Origin: Foliimonas ilicis
Lineage (GTDB): Bacteria > Pseudomonadota > Alphaproteobacteria > Rhizobiales > Rhizobiaceae
NCBI RefSeq assembly: GCF_039939195.1
Contig: NZ_JBDUUH010000013.1
Coordinates: 62,001-126,000, forward strand
Length of the DNA stretch: 64,000 nt
Direction of reading: 5' to 3'
The notes under the pieces are model-generated. The model searched no databases and had not been told where the DNA came from. It saw only the letters and a list, made by a program, of their open reading frames with translations. Position 1 is the first letter of the stretch; each line of letters opens with the position of its first letter. Shown here one piece after another: positions 1 through 8,185 of the stretch. A program made the translations under genes and the position numbers.

Positions 1-428
1 TCGAGGTTGTCCGGCAGGCGGCCGACATAATTTGGATCGGCAAGCGCGTATTCGGCGAAGCTGCCATTGACCGAGTAGCCTGTATTTTGCTGTACGCCGC
101 AAAGCGTCTCCCAGCCAGTCCGGCAGTGTGGGCAATAGCCGCAGGCCGTGTGCAGCCACGGCACGCCGACCCGATCGCCTTCCTTGACCCTTTTTACCTC
201 ACGTCCGATACCGATGACGGTGCCGACCCCCTCATGGCCGGGAATGAAAGGCAGCGTCGGCTTGACCGGCCAGTCCCCCTTCACGGCATGAAGATCGGTA
301 TGGCATACACCTGTTGCGGCAATCTTGACCAAGATCTGGTCGGGACCGGGTTCGGGAATCGGTACGTCTTCAATCACCAACGGCTTGCCAAACTCACGTA
401 CAATGGCAGCCCTCATCATATTGCTCAT
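1..428 (-). CDS. adhP: Zinc-dependent alcohol dehydrogenase, N-terminal part (cut by window edge)
   Basis: Medium-chain NAD-dependent alcohol dehydrogenase, AdhP type, oxidising primary alcohols or reducing aldehydes in the cytosol. The visible 142 residues start MSNMMRAAIVREFGKP and show the catalytic-zinc Cys in GVCHTDLHA, the GHEGVG segment, and the four-Cys structural-zinc loop around ACGYCPHCRTGWETLC. The frame is intact to the window edge. ATG at 428 follows GGGAACGTCAA. A perfect FNR-type palindrome lies 53 bp upstream (481-494), so induction at low oxygen is likely. The broken phosphoketolase gene upstream points the same way; phosphoketolase and alcohol dehydrogenase commonly sit together, so this may be the relic of a fermentative operon. 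Confidence 0.9.
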   Translation of the reverse strand, partial: MSNMMRAAIVREFGKPLVIEDVPIPEPGPDQILVKIAATGVCHTDLHAVKGDWPVKPTLPFIPGHEGVGTVIGIGREVKRVKEGDRVGVPWLHTACGYCPHCRTGWETLCGVQQNTGYSVNGSFAEYALADPNYVGRLPDNL

Positions 429-480
429 TTGACGTTCCCTTCTGTTTATCTACCAGTAATGAAGACGCTAGCCCTGCGCA

Positions 481-494
481 TTGATTGAGATCAA
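481..494. promoter_or_regulatory. FNR/FixK-type box upstream of adhP
   Basis: TTGATTGAGATCAA is a perfect match to the FNR consensus TTGATNNNNATCAA. It lies 53 bp before the adhP start and overlaps the last codon of the phosphoketolase relic. An FnrN-type regulator with the matching ExxSR recognition helix is encoded in this window at 60408-61130. Confidence 0.75.
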
Positions 495-1586
495 GGGGCC
501 AGCGCCGCGATCTCGGTGCGAAGCCGTCCTGTCTCGGTAAACAGCTCCTCAGGACGATAGCTCCGCAGCCACTCTTCGAGCAGTTGCAGATGCTCGGGCT
601 TCGACATGTCGCTGAAGGGCAAATGATGCGAGCGCCAGAAGCCCTCGCTCTTTAGGCCGTCGACGGTCTTTGGCCCGGTCCAACCTTTGGGTCTGCGCAG
701 TACAATCATAGGCCAGCACGGCCGCTCGGTCTCGCCATCCTCACGCGCTGTCTTCTGGGTAGCCGCAATGCTTGCGAAGGCGTTGGCCAAGGCCGCTGCC
801 AGCGCCTGATGCAACGCCTCCGGCTAGTCACCCTCTACGAAAAGAGGAGCGTAGCCATAACCGCGAAGCAACGCCTCCAGTTCCTCCGGCGGGATGCGCG
901 ACAACACGGTCGGGTTTGCGATCTTATAGCCGTTCAGATGCAGGATAGCAGGACGACGCCGTCAGCGACCGGATTGAGAAACTTGTTGGAATGCCAGAAC
1001 GCTGCGAGTGGGTCGGTCTCGGCTTCGCCATCGCCGACGACGCTGGTTGCGATCAGATCCGGACTGTCCAGGACCGCTCCAAAGGCGTGCGCCAGCGCAA
1101 GCCGAGTTCGCCGCCCTCGTGGATAGAGCCCGATGTTTCGGGCGCGGCATGGCTGGGAATGCCCCCCGGAAACGAGAACTGCCGCACGAAACGACGCAAG
1201 CCGTCTTCGTCCTGTGAAATTTCGGGATAGAGTTCGCTATAGGTTCCTTCCATATAGGTGTTGGCCCCACGCTCGGCGCGCCATGGCCAGGGTGGCGATG
1301 TAAGAACATTCAGATCTTTGGCTTTGATGACGCGGTTTAGGTGGACGTAGATGAAGTTCAGCCTTGGCGTCGTACCCCAGTGGCCGAGCAGACGTGGTTT
1401 GACATGCTCGATTTTCAGCGATTCGCGCAGAACGAATGTCGAGCAGATGCACTGACCAACGGATAAGAAGTTCGCAGCACGCCACCAGGCATGCATCGCG
1501 TCCAGCACGTTGGACGTTAGGATCCCTTGCGGCGTGTTCGAGTTTTCCGGTTTGCTTGACGCCATGCCAAAATCTCTTGGCTTCAC
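491..1586 (-). pseudogene. Phosphoketolase, truncated and frameshifted
   Basis: Remnant of xylulose-5-phosphate/fructose-6-phosphate phosphoketolase, the ThDP enzyme that makes acetyl phosphate from sugar phosphates. From 1586 the N-terminal region reads HVKPRLLGHWGTTP and LNFIYVHLNRVIKA, then NTYMEGTYSELYPEI and FSFPGGIPSHAAPET in another frame, then VVGDGEAETDPLAAFWHSNK (ThDP motif), then ILHLNGYKIANPTVL after a further shift. An amber codon follows VEGD, and the last piece ends near residue 390 at a stop. Intact family members are about 790 residues, so the C-terminal half is absent. At least three frameshifts and one stop make it non-functional. Confidence 0.88.
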
Positions 1587-1760
1587 TATGTTGCCGATGG
1601 CCTATCATCGTTTGTGCGACTAACCTGTATGCCATCCTCCAATGGCCGGATCCGTTGAATGGCAATGCGCGCCACAAGCGCCGCTCCTTGCTTTGCATTG
1701 CGGTGATCGCAGACTGTACGGGGAGACCCGCGATCGTATGCACTAGACAATCCCGGCTCT

Positions 1761-2189
1761 ATGCTTGGCCGAAACGATGAATACGCGATTGGAGTAGACG
1801 CGGAGACGAACTCAATTGCCTTGATTCTTCTACTAGCTGTCGTGATCAGTGGCGCGCTGGCGCGCATGTCACCGATCGCCCTGCAGGCGGTCGATAAAGC
1901 TCAACATGATATGGACGCGGGACGGGCCGACGCCGATCTTTACGCCGATGCCGGAGCACGCGTCATGGAGCTTTACCGCCAGCGCATCGACGGCCGCTCC
2001 AAGACCGGTGAGGAGCGTGATCTGGCTAGAAGGATCGATGAGATCGAACGCAAGCTTCGGCTTGCGGGTCTGCGCGCCGAGCGAGACCAGATCTACCGGA
2101 TCGCTCGCGGTCGGGGCCTAACAGATGAGACTGCGCGCAAGCTTGTCAGGGAAGTCGATCTGCTGGAAGCGAGGTTCAGAACAACATGA
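1761..2189 (+). pseudogene. C-terminal fragment of a CPA1-type Na+/H+ antiporter
   Basis: From about 1846 the reading frame resembles the cytoplasmic tail of large monovalent cation:proton antiporters: charged helices with YRQRIDGRSKTGE, then LRAERDQIYRIARGRGLTDE and ARKLVREVDLLEARF. The membrane domain of such antiporters (ten or more helices) is missing, so only about 110 of some 500-600 residues remain. The segment before 1846 shows no similarity I recognise and is probably joined by deletion. Not expected to function; the identification rests on the recalled tail signature. Confidence 0.6.
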
Positions 2190-2263
2190 TGTGCAAAATT
2201 TGCGGAAATGTCGTAGAGATATGCGATCGTGAGCGAACGATGTAAGCCGCTGGAGGAAAAAGT

Positions 2264-2791
2264 ATGACCATTGATGACTGGAGCCGTGACTTGGTCACCC
2301 GGACTGGGTTCAAGTTTCATGTCCGGCCTGCTCGCTCCGAAGACGAAGCGAACCTGGCCGAATTTTTTACGCACGTAACGCCTGAGGATTTGCGTTTTCG
2401 GTTTCTGACCACGGTGAAGGAAGTGAGCCATGATCGTCTTGTTGAGATGACGCAAGTCGATCATCTACAAACGGAGAGCTTCGTGGCGTTTGCTGATGGC
2501 GGTAAATCGATCATTGCCACAGCCATGCTGGCCTGCGACTCCGCTCTCGATCGGGGAGAGGTCGCGATTTCCATTCGTCACGAAGACAAACACAAAGGGG
2601 TTGGGTGGGAGCTGCTCAGCCATATTGCCCAATACGCTGAAGCGAAAGGCGTCAGGACGATCGAATCACTTGAGAATCGCCAGAACCATCAGGCGATTGA
2701 ACTTGAACGTGAGCATGGTTTTGAGGCCGAACCCTATCCCGACGATGCAACGCTCGTAATCCTTCGGAAGAAAATAGGGAGCGGTGGATAG
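2264..2791 (+). CDS. GNAT-family N-acetyltransferase
   Basis: A 175-residue GCN5-related acetyltransferase. It starts at ATG 2264 behind GGAGGAAAAAGT. The N-terminal part (HVRPARSEDEANLAEFF, THVTPEDLRFRFL) resembles the acetyltransferase module fused to acyl-CoA synthetase-like proteins (Pat-type protein acetyltransferases), and the middle has the usual acetyl-CoA segment, degenerate here (HEDKHKGVGWELLSHIAQYA), followed by NRQNHQAIELEREHGF. The fused synthetase part is absent, so this is a stand-alone enzyme. Substrate unknown; protein lysine or a small stress-related molecule are both possible. It stands alone between the antiporter fragment and the convergent GGDEF-EAL gene. Confidence 0.8.
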   Translation: MTIDDWSRDLVTRTGFKFHVRPARSEDEANLAEFFTHVTPEDLRFRFLTTVKEVSHDRLVEMTQVDHLQTESFVAFADGGKSIIATAMLACDSALDRGEVAISIRHEDKHKGVGWELLSHIAQYAEAKGVRTIESLENRQNHQAIELEREHGFEAEPYPDDATLVILRKKIGSGG

Positions 2792-3115
2792 ACCGGTTCC
2801 ACGCGTTGGTTGATGTGGGCCGACCTTTCTACCTGCGCCCTCCAAAATCGCTGCGTAGCGACTGAAGATGAAAGAGACCGAGCCACTGAGCGCTTGCCGC
2901 CCCGTGACGGTCTCGATGTTGACGCCGTAGAGAATGTACTTCGCGCCTCCCTCCGCCAACGGTGGCTTTTATCACTCCAGGCAACCACCAAGTCCCGCTA
3001 CGAGATTGCAGCAGGGACCAAGCATTTCACATGAGAAACCGAGTTTTCGATCGGGGCCTTTAGGCGTTCGGCTATCTCAAACGCACGTCGAAGGCACGGT
3101 GGTGACCGAGCCCAG
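2792..3115. other. Intergenic, no gene recognised
   Basis: 324 bp between two convergent genes. A minus-strand frame around 2830-2959 reads YILYGVNIETVTGRQALS and has a protein-like composition, but I cannot tie it to a family; it could be a short gene relic. No clear terminator hairpin seen. Confidence 0.4.
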
Positions 3116-5167
3116 TCAGTCTCTCTGTGATTGCAAGGGGGCGGAGCTGTCCTTCGGGGCGAGCATTCGCAAGTTCAGGCTTGCCTCCCCAACAATGGGT
3201 TGCACGAACCGCTTCAAAAGGCCTGTCGCTATCTTGCGTGGTACTGCTTGTGAGAACAAATATCCTTGACCGAGCTGGCAACCGATCTCCACGAGTAGAC
3301 TTGCCTGGGCCTCATTCTCGATGCCTTCGGCAATGACCCGGATGTCGAGCTTGCGAGCGATGCCGATCAGTCCCTCGACGATCGCCAGGCTTGGATCGCC
3401 CTGAACAAGGCGGTCAATGAAGGACCTGTCGATCTTGATGATATCGATAGGCACCGTCAGCAAATGCGTAAGCGAAGCGAAGCCAGTTCCGAAATCATCG
3501 AGTGCGACCCGCAGACCATGGGCGCGCAACGCCTTGATCTCCCGCGCGACGACCGGGTCGCGCTGACCGAGATAGACCGACTCCGTGACCTCCAGAATGA
3601 TATGTTTCAAGGGGACGTTCTCACGACCGAAAGCGGCTTCGAGACGCGCATAAAGAGTGCCGCTGTGAAAATCGGCCGAGGCGATGTTGATGCCGACATG
3701 CTGCAGCGGAATACCTTGATCCAGCCACGAGCGCGCGTCCGCCGCGACGATTGCCATCATGCGTTCCGTCAGATGCGAAGCGACGCTGACATCGGAGGTC
3801 GCATGGTGAAACGCAGCTGCGGAAACGACCTCTCCATCCGGCTTGCGAAGGCGGCAAAGAGCCTCCATGCCGACGATCGCCCGGGTGTCCAGACGCAGGA
3901 TCGGCTGATAGAACGCGTCGATCCGTCCTTCGCGTAACGCCGCATCGACGTCGCGGATCACCTCGATGCGGTTTTTGATAGCACTGCCGATTCCCGGCCA
4001 GTAGAGTACGAAGCTCCCAGGCGAGGTTTCCTTGGCGTGGTAGAGTGCAAAATCGGCGCGCTGGCGCACGCCTTTCGCATCATGGTCGTTGGCTGCCAGC
4101 ACCGCGCCGCCGATTGTTGCCCGCGGTAGGATCATGTGCCCGTCACAGTCGGCGGGCACGGACAGGGTGTCGAGAATATGATGCGCCGTACTCTCGATGC
4201 CGGTGGCCGCTCCGGCTCGCTGGAGGATTACGGCGAACTCGTCGCCACCCATGCGGAACACCCGGTCAGGCGCCACGCTTTCGGCGATACGGGAAGCTGC
4301 CGCCTGCAAAAGAGCGTCGCCGGCCGCATGGCCGAAGGTGTCGTTGATGGTCTTGAGGTTGTCGAGATCGACGACCAGGAGCGCCCAAGTGCCTGGTTCG
4401 GCACAAGACAAGCGCTCCAGAGCGATATCCAGGCTCGCCCTGTTCGGCAAATCTGTGAGGGCATCGACATAGGCTCGGCGCTCGCGCTCGATGACCCGCT
4501 GGTGGCGCTCAAGCGCAATGGCGCACAAGGAGGTGCAAGAGGCGACGATTTCCTCCTCGCGCGCGGTGGGTCCGCGCTTCTCTGGGAAGTACAGGGCAAA
4601 AGTGCCAAGCACCGCGCCCCTTGCGTTGCAGATCGGGCTCGACCAGCAGGCGTTCAGTCCCAGCGCCAGGACTGGCGCCTTAAAGTCGATCCAGCGCGGA
4701 TCGGTCGCGATGTCTTGGGCAGCGACGGCCTTTCCGAAATAAGCCGCGCTGCCGCAGGAACCCACCAGCGGGCCGATCATCAAGCCTTCAAGCAGAGCCG
4801 TATATCCATCCGGGAAGCTGGAACCCGCGAGCGGATGCAGGAGCCCGTTACGGCCAACCCGCAGAACGGAGCACCATACGCCCGGCAGCAGTTGTTCGAT
4901 CCGACGGCAAAGATAGTCCGACGTCGCCTCCAGCGGTTCGCCCCGGGCAATCATTTCGAGAATACTGTTCTGGAGACGCAGCACGTTATCCGCCAATCCG
5001 TGGTTTATAAATCCCGAGCCAGTCTGTAGCATTCCCGCTGAAATCATTGTGAAGAGACAAAGTGTACAACCTGATAATATCAGGAGATTGACTTTTTTGT
5101 TTTCACTTTCGTCACGGAACTTAAGCGAACTGTGAATTCCCCCCGAGACGCCGCGTTCTGAAATCAT
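3116..5167 (-). CDS. GAF-GGDEF-EAL cyclic-di-GMP turnover protein
   Basis: Bifunctional diguanylate cyclase/phosphodiesterase of 683 residues. One hydrophobic segment at about 27-47 probably anchors it; a GAF sensor domain (about 80-222) follows, then GGDEF (235-390) and EAL (400-650). The cyclase signature RMGGDEF at 305-311 is intact. The inhibitory I-site RxxD position reads VAPD, so product inhibition at that site is probably absent. The EAL domain keeps the metal and catalytic residues: EAL at 435-437, N in VGINIAS, E in LEVTES, DDFGTG at 557-562, K in IIKID, and the late E in IAEGIE. Both activities are therefore plausible. The first ATG (5167) is used here; an internal start just before the GAF domain would give a soluble protein. 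It is monocistronic. Confidence 0.92.
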   Translation of the reverse strand: MISERGVSGGIHSSLKFRDESENKKVNLLILSGCTLCLFTMISAGMLQTGSGFINHGLADNVLRLQNSILEMIARGEPLEATSDYLCRRIEQLLPGVWCSVLRVGRNGLLHPLAGSSFPDGYTALLEGLMIGPLVGSCGSAAYFGKAVAAQDIATDPRWIDFKAPVLALGLNACWSSPICNARGAVLGTFALYFPEKRGPTAREEEIVASCTSLCAIALERHQRVIERERRAYVDALTDLPNRASLDIALERLSCAEPGTWALLVVDLDNLKTINDTFGHAAGDALLQAAASRIAESVAPDRVFRMGGDEFAVILQRAGAATGIESTAHHILDTLSVPADCDGHMILPRATIGGAVLAANDHDAKGVRQRADFALYHAKETSPGSFVLYWPGIGSAIKNRIEVIRDVDAALREGRIDAFYQPILRLDTRAIVGMEALCRLRKPDGEVVSAAAFHHATSDVSVASHLTERMMAIVAADARSWLDQGIPLQHVGINIASADFHSGTLYARLEAAFGRENVPLKHIILEVTESVYLGQRDPVVAREIKALRAHGLRVALDDFGTGFASLTHLLTVPIDIIKIDRSFIDRLVQGDPSLAIVEGLIGIARKLDIRVIAEGIENEAQASLLVEIGCQLGQGYLFSQAVPRKIATGLLKRFVQPIVGEASLNLRMLAPKDSSAPLQSQRD

Positions 5168-5450
5168 GTCCGTCGGCAGGCGACGGAGATGAGAAGAGCC
5201 GATACATCAATCCTGTTCTCACTAACGTTGGAAACGCCGAAGGGGGCTATGCTGTGCTGTTGTCCGCGCCCGGCCCGCGGGAAATGCCGAAGGCTCGCAA
5301 CTTGCCGCACCCATATCTTCATCTCGATGAGATCCCCATTCGCACGCGTGATTTTCGATGAGGCGAAAGCGGTGGCAATCCGCACCGAATTTCCTATATT
5401 GCTGAGAATAGCTAATTCACCTATTTTAGCTGAAAGCAAGGAGATAGGAC
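5168..5450. other. Intergenic, no gene recognised
   Basis: 283 bp between the divergent GGDEF-EAL and antitoxin genes, presumably carrying both promoters. AT content rises near 5390-5440. No convincing coding frame or repeat was found. Confidence 0.4.
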
Positions 5451-5699
5451 ATGGCCAGCTTTTCATTGACCGATCTTGGAAACCGCTCCGGCGAAGTCGT
5501 CGAGGCAGCGTTCCGTGGCCCGGTCGATATCACCAAACGCGGGAAGCGGAAATTCGTGCTACTCACGGCCGAGCAGTTCGACCGCCTGACCGAGGCCGCA
5601 CAGCGGGCACATCGTGTGGAAGACCTGGCAGGCGCAGAGCGTGATGAGATCCTGGCGGGCCTCGAGGCGGTAGCGAAGGAGGGTGGTAGAGGTGATTGA
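5451..5699 (+). CDS. Phd/YefM-family antitoxin
   Basis: An 82-residue prevent-host-death-type antitoxin: MASFSLTDLGNRSGEVVEAA is the DNA-binding N-terminal fold, followed by PVDITKRGKRKFVLLTAEQF, the usual beta strand that precedes the toxin-neutralising tail. ATG 5451 follows AAGGAGATAGGAC, a strong ribosome site. It should repress its own operon and block the toxin encoded immediately downstream, whose start overlaps this stop. Since the toxin gene is truncated, the antitoxin is now probably an orphan. Confidence 0.85.
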   Translation: MASFSLTDLGNRSGEVVEAAFRGPVDITKRGKRKFVLLTAEQFDRLTEAAQRAHRVEDLAGAERDEILAGLEAVAKEGGRGD

Positions 5700-5890
5700 T
5701 CCCCGGCACGGGGATGTCATCCCGTATTCGTCTCTATGGGCGCGTGAATACGAACGCGGCGAGGAAAGCGGCCGCAAGGCGCGACCAACCTGCGTCATCA
5801 TGATCGTCGCGGGCAAGGAAGGAAAATCAAAGCCGCTGCTCTTCCCGGTCACCAGTCGACCGCCCATAGCCAGCGAGCGGGCGATCCAGA
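5692..5890 (+). pseudogene. Truncated PemK-like toxin gene
   Basis: Starts at GTG 5692 (or 5683), overlapping the antitoxin stop, as in a translationally coupled toxin-antitoxin pair. It reads VIDPRHGDVIPYSSLWAREY, then GRKARPTCVIMIV and LLFPVTSRPPIASERAIQI, matching the N-terminal half of plasmid-type PemK/MazF-like growth inhibitors as I recall them. After about 5885 the similarity stops and another frame continues as the tail of a plasmid helicase/methylase. The C-terminal half of the toxin has been lost, so toxicity is unlikely. Confidence 0.65.
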
Positions 5891-6763
5891 TAACCAGCAC
5901 GACGAGGTCGATATCTTCGCCTATGCAACGGAGGGATCGCTCGACGCCACGATGTGGCAGAACAACGAGCGCAAGGCTCGGTTCATCGCAGCAGCGCTTT
6001 CGGGTGACACTTCGGTCCGGCGTCTTGAAGATCTCGGTGAGGGTCAGGCCAACCAGTTCGCCATGGCCAAGGCCAGCGTCGGGCGATCAGCGCCCGATGC
6101 AGAAAGCTGGACTCGAAGCCGATATCGCCCGGCTGGAGCGCCTGCGCCGCCCATATCGACGATCAGCACGCCGTTCGCCGACAGCTTCGCGACGCCGAAC
6201 GCGATATCGAGCTCTGCACGCGGCGTATTGCTGAAATCGGCCGCAATATCGAGATTTTGGTTCCGACCGCCAGTGACGCATTCACCATGACGGCGGCCGG
6301 CAAGGTCTATACCGAACGCAAGGAGGCAGGTCGCGCGCTCATGAAGGAGATCCTGACCTTGGTGCAGCTTCAGCAGGAAGGCCAGAGCATCATAGGCTCC
6401 ATCGGCGGTTTCGATCTCGAATACGACGGCCAGCGCTTCGGCCAGGAAGGCTATCGTTATACCACCATGCTGTTGCGCACCGGCGCCGATTCCGAAATCG
6501 AGCTTGCCATGACGGTCGCGCCGTTTGGAGCGATTTCTCGACTCGAGCACGCGCTCAACGATTTCGAGGGCGAACGCGAGCGGTATCGCCAGCGCCTAAC
6601 TGACGCCCGCCGCAGGCTCGCATCGTACCAGTCTCGGGACAATGGTGCCGAGTTCGCCTTCGCCGGTGAACTGGCCGACAAGCGACGGCAGCTTGGGGTG
6701 GTGGAGGCGGCGCTGCCGGCGAACGTTGAAACAATGGCCGCACCTCTAAGGGATGCCGCCTAG
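5886..6763 (+). pseudogene. C-terminal tail of a plasmid SNF2-type helicase/N6-adenine methylase
   Basis: Rhizobial conjugative elements often carry a very large (about 1600-1700 residue) protein joining a DNA methylase and an SNF2-like helicase. Its tail is recognisable here: HDEVDIFAYATEGSLDATM, MWQNNERKARFIAAALSGDT, then after a frameshift near 6080 MQKAGLEADIARLERLR, then after another near 6150 DAFTMTAAGKVYTERKEAG and GAISRLEHALNDFEGERERY to the stop at 6763. Two frameshifts plus loss of more than 80 % of the protein make it non-functional. The junction with the toxin gene at 5880-5890 marks a deletion. Confidence 0.78.
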
Positions 6764-6974
6764 CGCCGGGGTGGGCGGGCCGACAAAAGCCCGCGTGAAC
6801 CACATCGGGTAGACTAGTTACACTACGGCGGTCGTTCGGCTCGACGGCGGCTCGAACTTCGTGAAAATGCTGACGCTTAAAAGCAATCATGGTTCTGGGA
6901 TGGATGCGATCATACGGCCTTGGGTCAGACTTGCTGCGCGAAAGACTGCAAGGGTTCCAACGCCTCGGTAAGGC

Positions 6975-7991
6975 TTACGAGCTTATTCCCAGGAGCCAGC
7001 GTTCGATGTCTGCGCCTATTGTTGCAAAATCGGCCACGTTCGAAGTGGCATCGCCTTGGGCTTGTCTGCGCAGATCCGAAGGCGGATAACCAAATTCATG
7101 CACGAAGGCCCGCCGGAAGTTGCGCTCGTCCACGAGTCCCCATCGACGGCCGATCTCCGCCAACGCCAGCTCGGGAAAGCGGTTGGAGACAATATCGCGC
7201 TGTATGGCGCCCAGGCGCATGCGCCGGATGACGGACGCAATATCCGCGCGTTCGCCCATCACACGGTAAAGTCGCGATCGCGAGATATCGAATTCACGAC
7301 AAATGAGATCGACGTCGAGCTCTGGATCGGCGAGGCGGGTGGCGATGAAACGGCGGATAGATGTGGCCTGATCGATTTTGATAGCGTCACCCAGGCGCGG
7401 TGTCGGCGCAGACCCGCCGAGGCAGGTGGCCAGAAGAGCCAGGCTTGAGCGCTCAGCGCAGGCTATGTCTCGTAGGGGAAGGCGTTGCGGCAGCTTGTCC
7501 AGCGACTGCAGAAGGCCGCCCAGGATGACCGCTTGAGCGGTTTCAGGTGCACACGCACGGCCGTCAAGGGCCGGTTGCCATGCCATGTGTCTGTCGAGCA
7601 CCGCGCGCGGAACGATCAGGGCAAGCCATTCTGCCTCCTCGAGGACGATATTCATGGGAGTGGCGAGCCGCGAGACAAGTGCGGCCCCCGGTCCCGCCGC
7701 GAACTTGCGTGCGGCAATATCTCCGACGATGCGGCCGCTTTCAATCAGATTGATCATGACGTGATCACGCCGTATGCGTTTGGCCCGGTTTCTGTCGCGC
7801 TCGTAGCGAAACGTTCCGGAACGGATGCGCATGGTGCGCAGGTCACCGATGCTGCGCGAAACGAACTAGCCGTTGAAATCGTCAGGATCGGTGATCTGGA
7901 CATTCCCGGCCGCCCCCATCACGTCGCGCCACAGCGCAATCCGGTCGGCGGCTCTCGTGCTGTGATCAACATGGAGGTGAAGATGGGGCAT
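6975..7991 (-). pseudogene. AraC-family regulator with an in-frame amber codon
   Basis: AraC/XylS-type regulator. Reading from ATG 7991 (MPHLHLHVDHSTRAADRIAL) an amber codon at 7866-7868 interrupts the N-terminal sensing domain after DDFNG; the same frame continues (FVSRSIGDLRTMRIRSGTF) to 6975 with a complete C-terminal domain (LICREFDISRSRLYRVMGE, then RRWGLVDERNFRRAFVHEFG). Without the stop the protein would be about 338 residues, normal for AraC regulators with an AraC_binding_2-like domain. Translation could restart at ATG 7832 to give 285 residues missing the first strands of the sensing domain. It diverges from the autotransporter gene, a common arrangement for a regulator and its target. 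Confidence 0.75.
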
Positions 7992-8185
7992 AGTATATGT
8001 TAGCACATCGAGCGGGCAAATCATCTCAAAACGTCGAAAGAGCCAGTCATTTTGCCCGGTGAAGATGTATTAAGATTGACCTATGCGCGCCTTCTGAATG
8101 AGATCGGGGCGCGCGTGGCAACCGATGCTCGCACACACGCGCGATGAAAATCAAAGAGTGACGGGCCGAGAAGTCGTGACGGGGA

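Noticed and set aside
2666..2991. Minus-strand frames with protein-like phrases (YILYGVNIETVTGRQALS)
   Set aside because: No family match, no start with a ribosome site, and partly antisense to the acetyltransferase gene.
4136..5029. 297-codon open frame on the plus strand
   Set aside because: It is antisense to the GGDEF-EAL gene, has no domain similarity, and the opposite strand codes for a fully recognisable protein.
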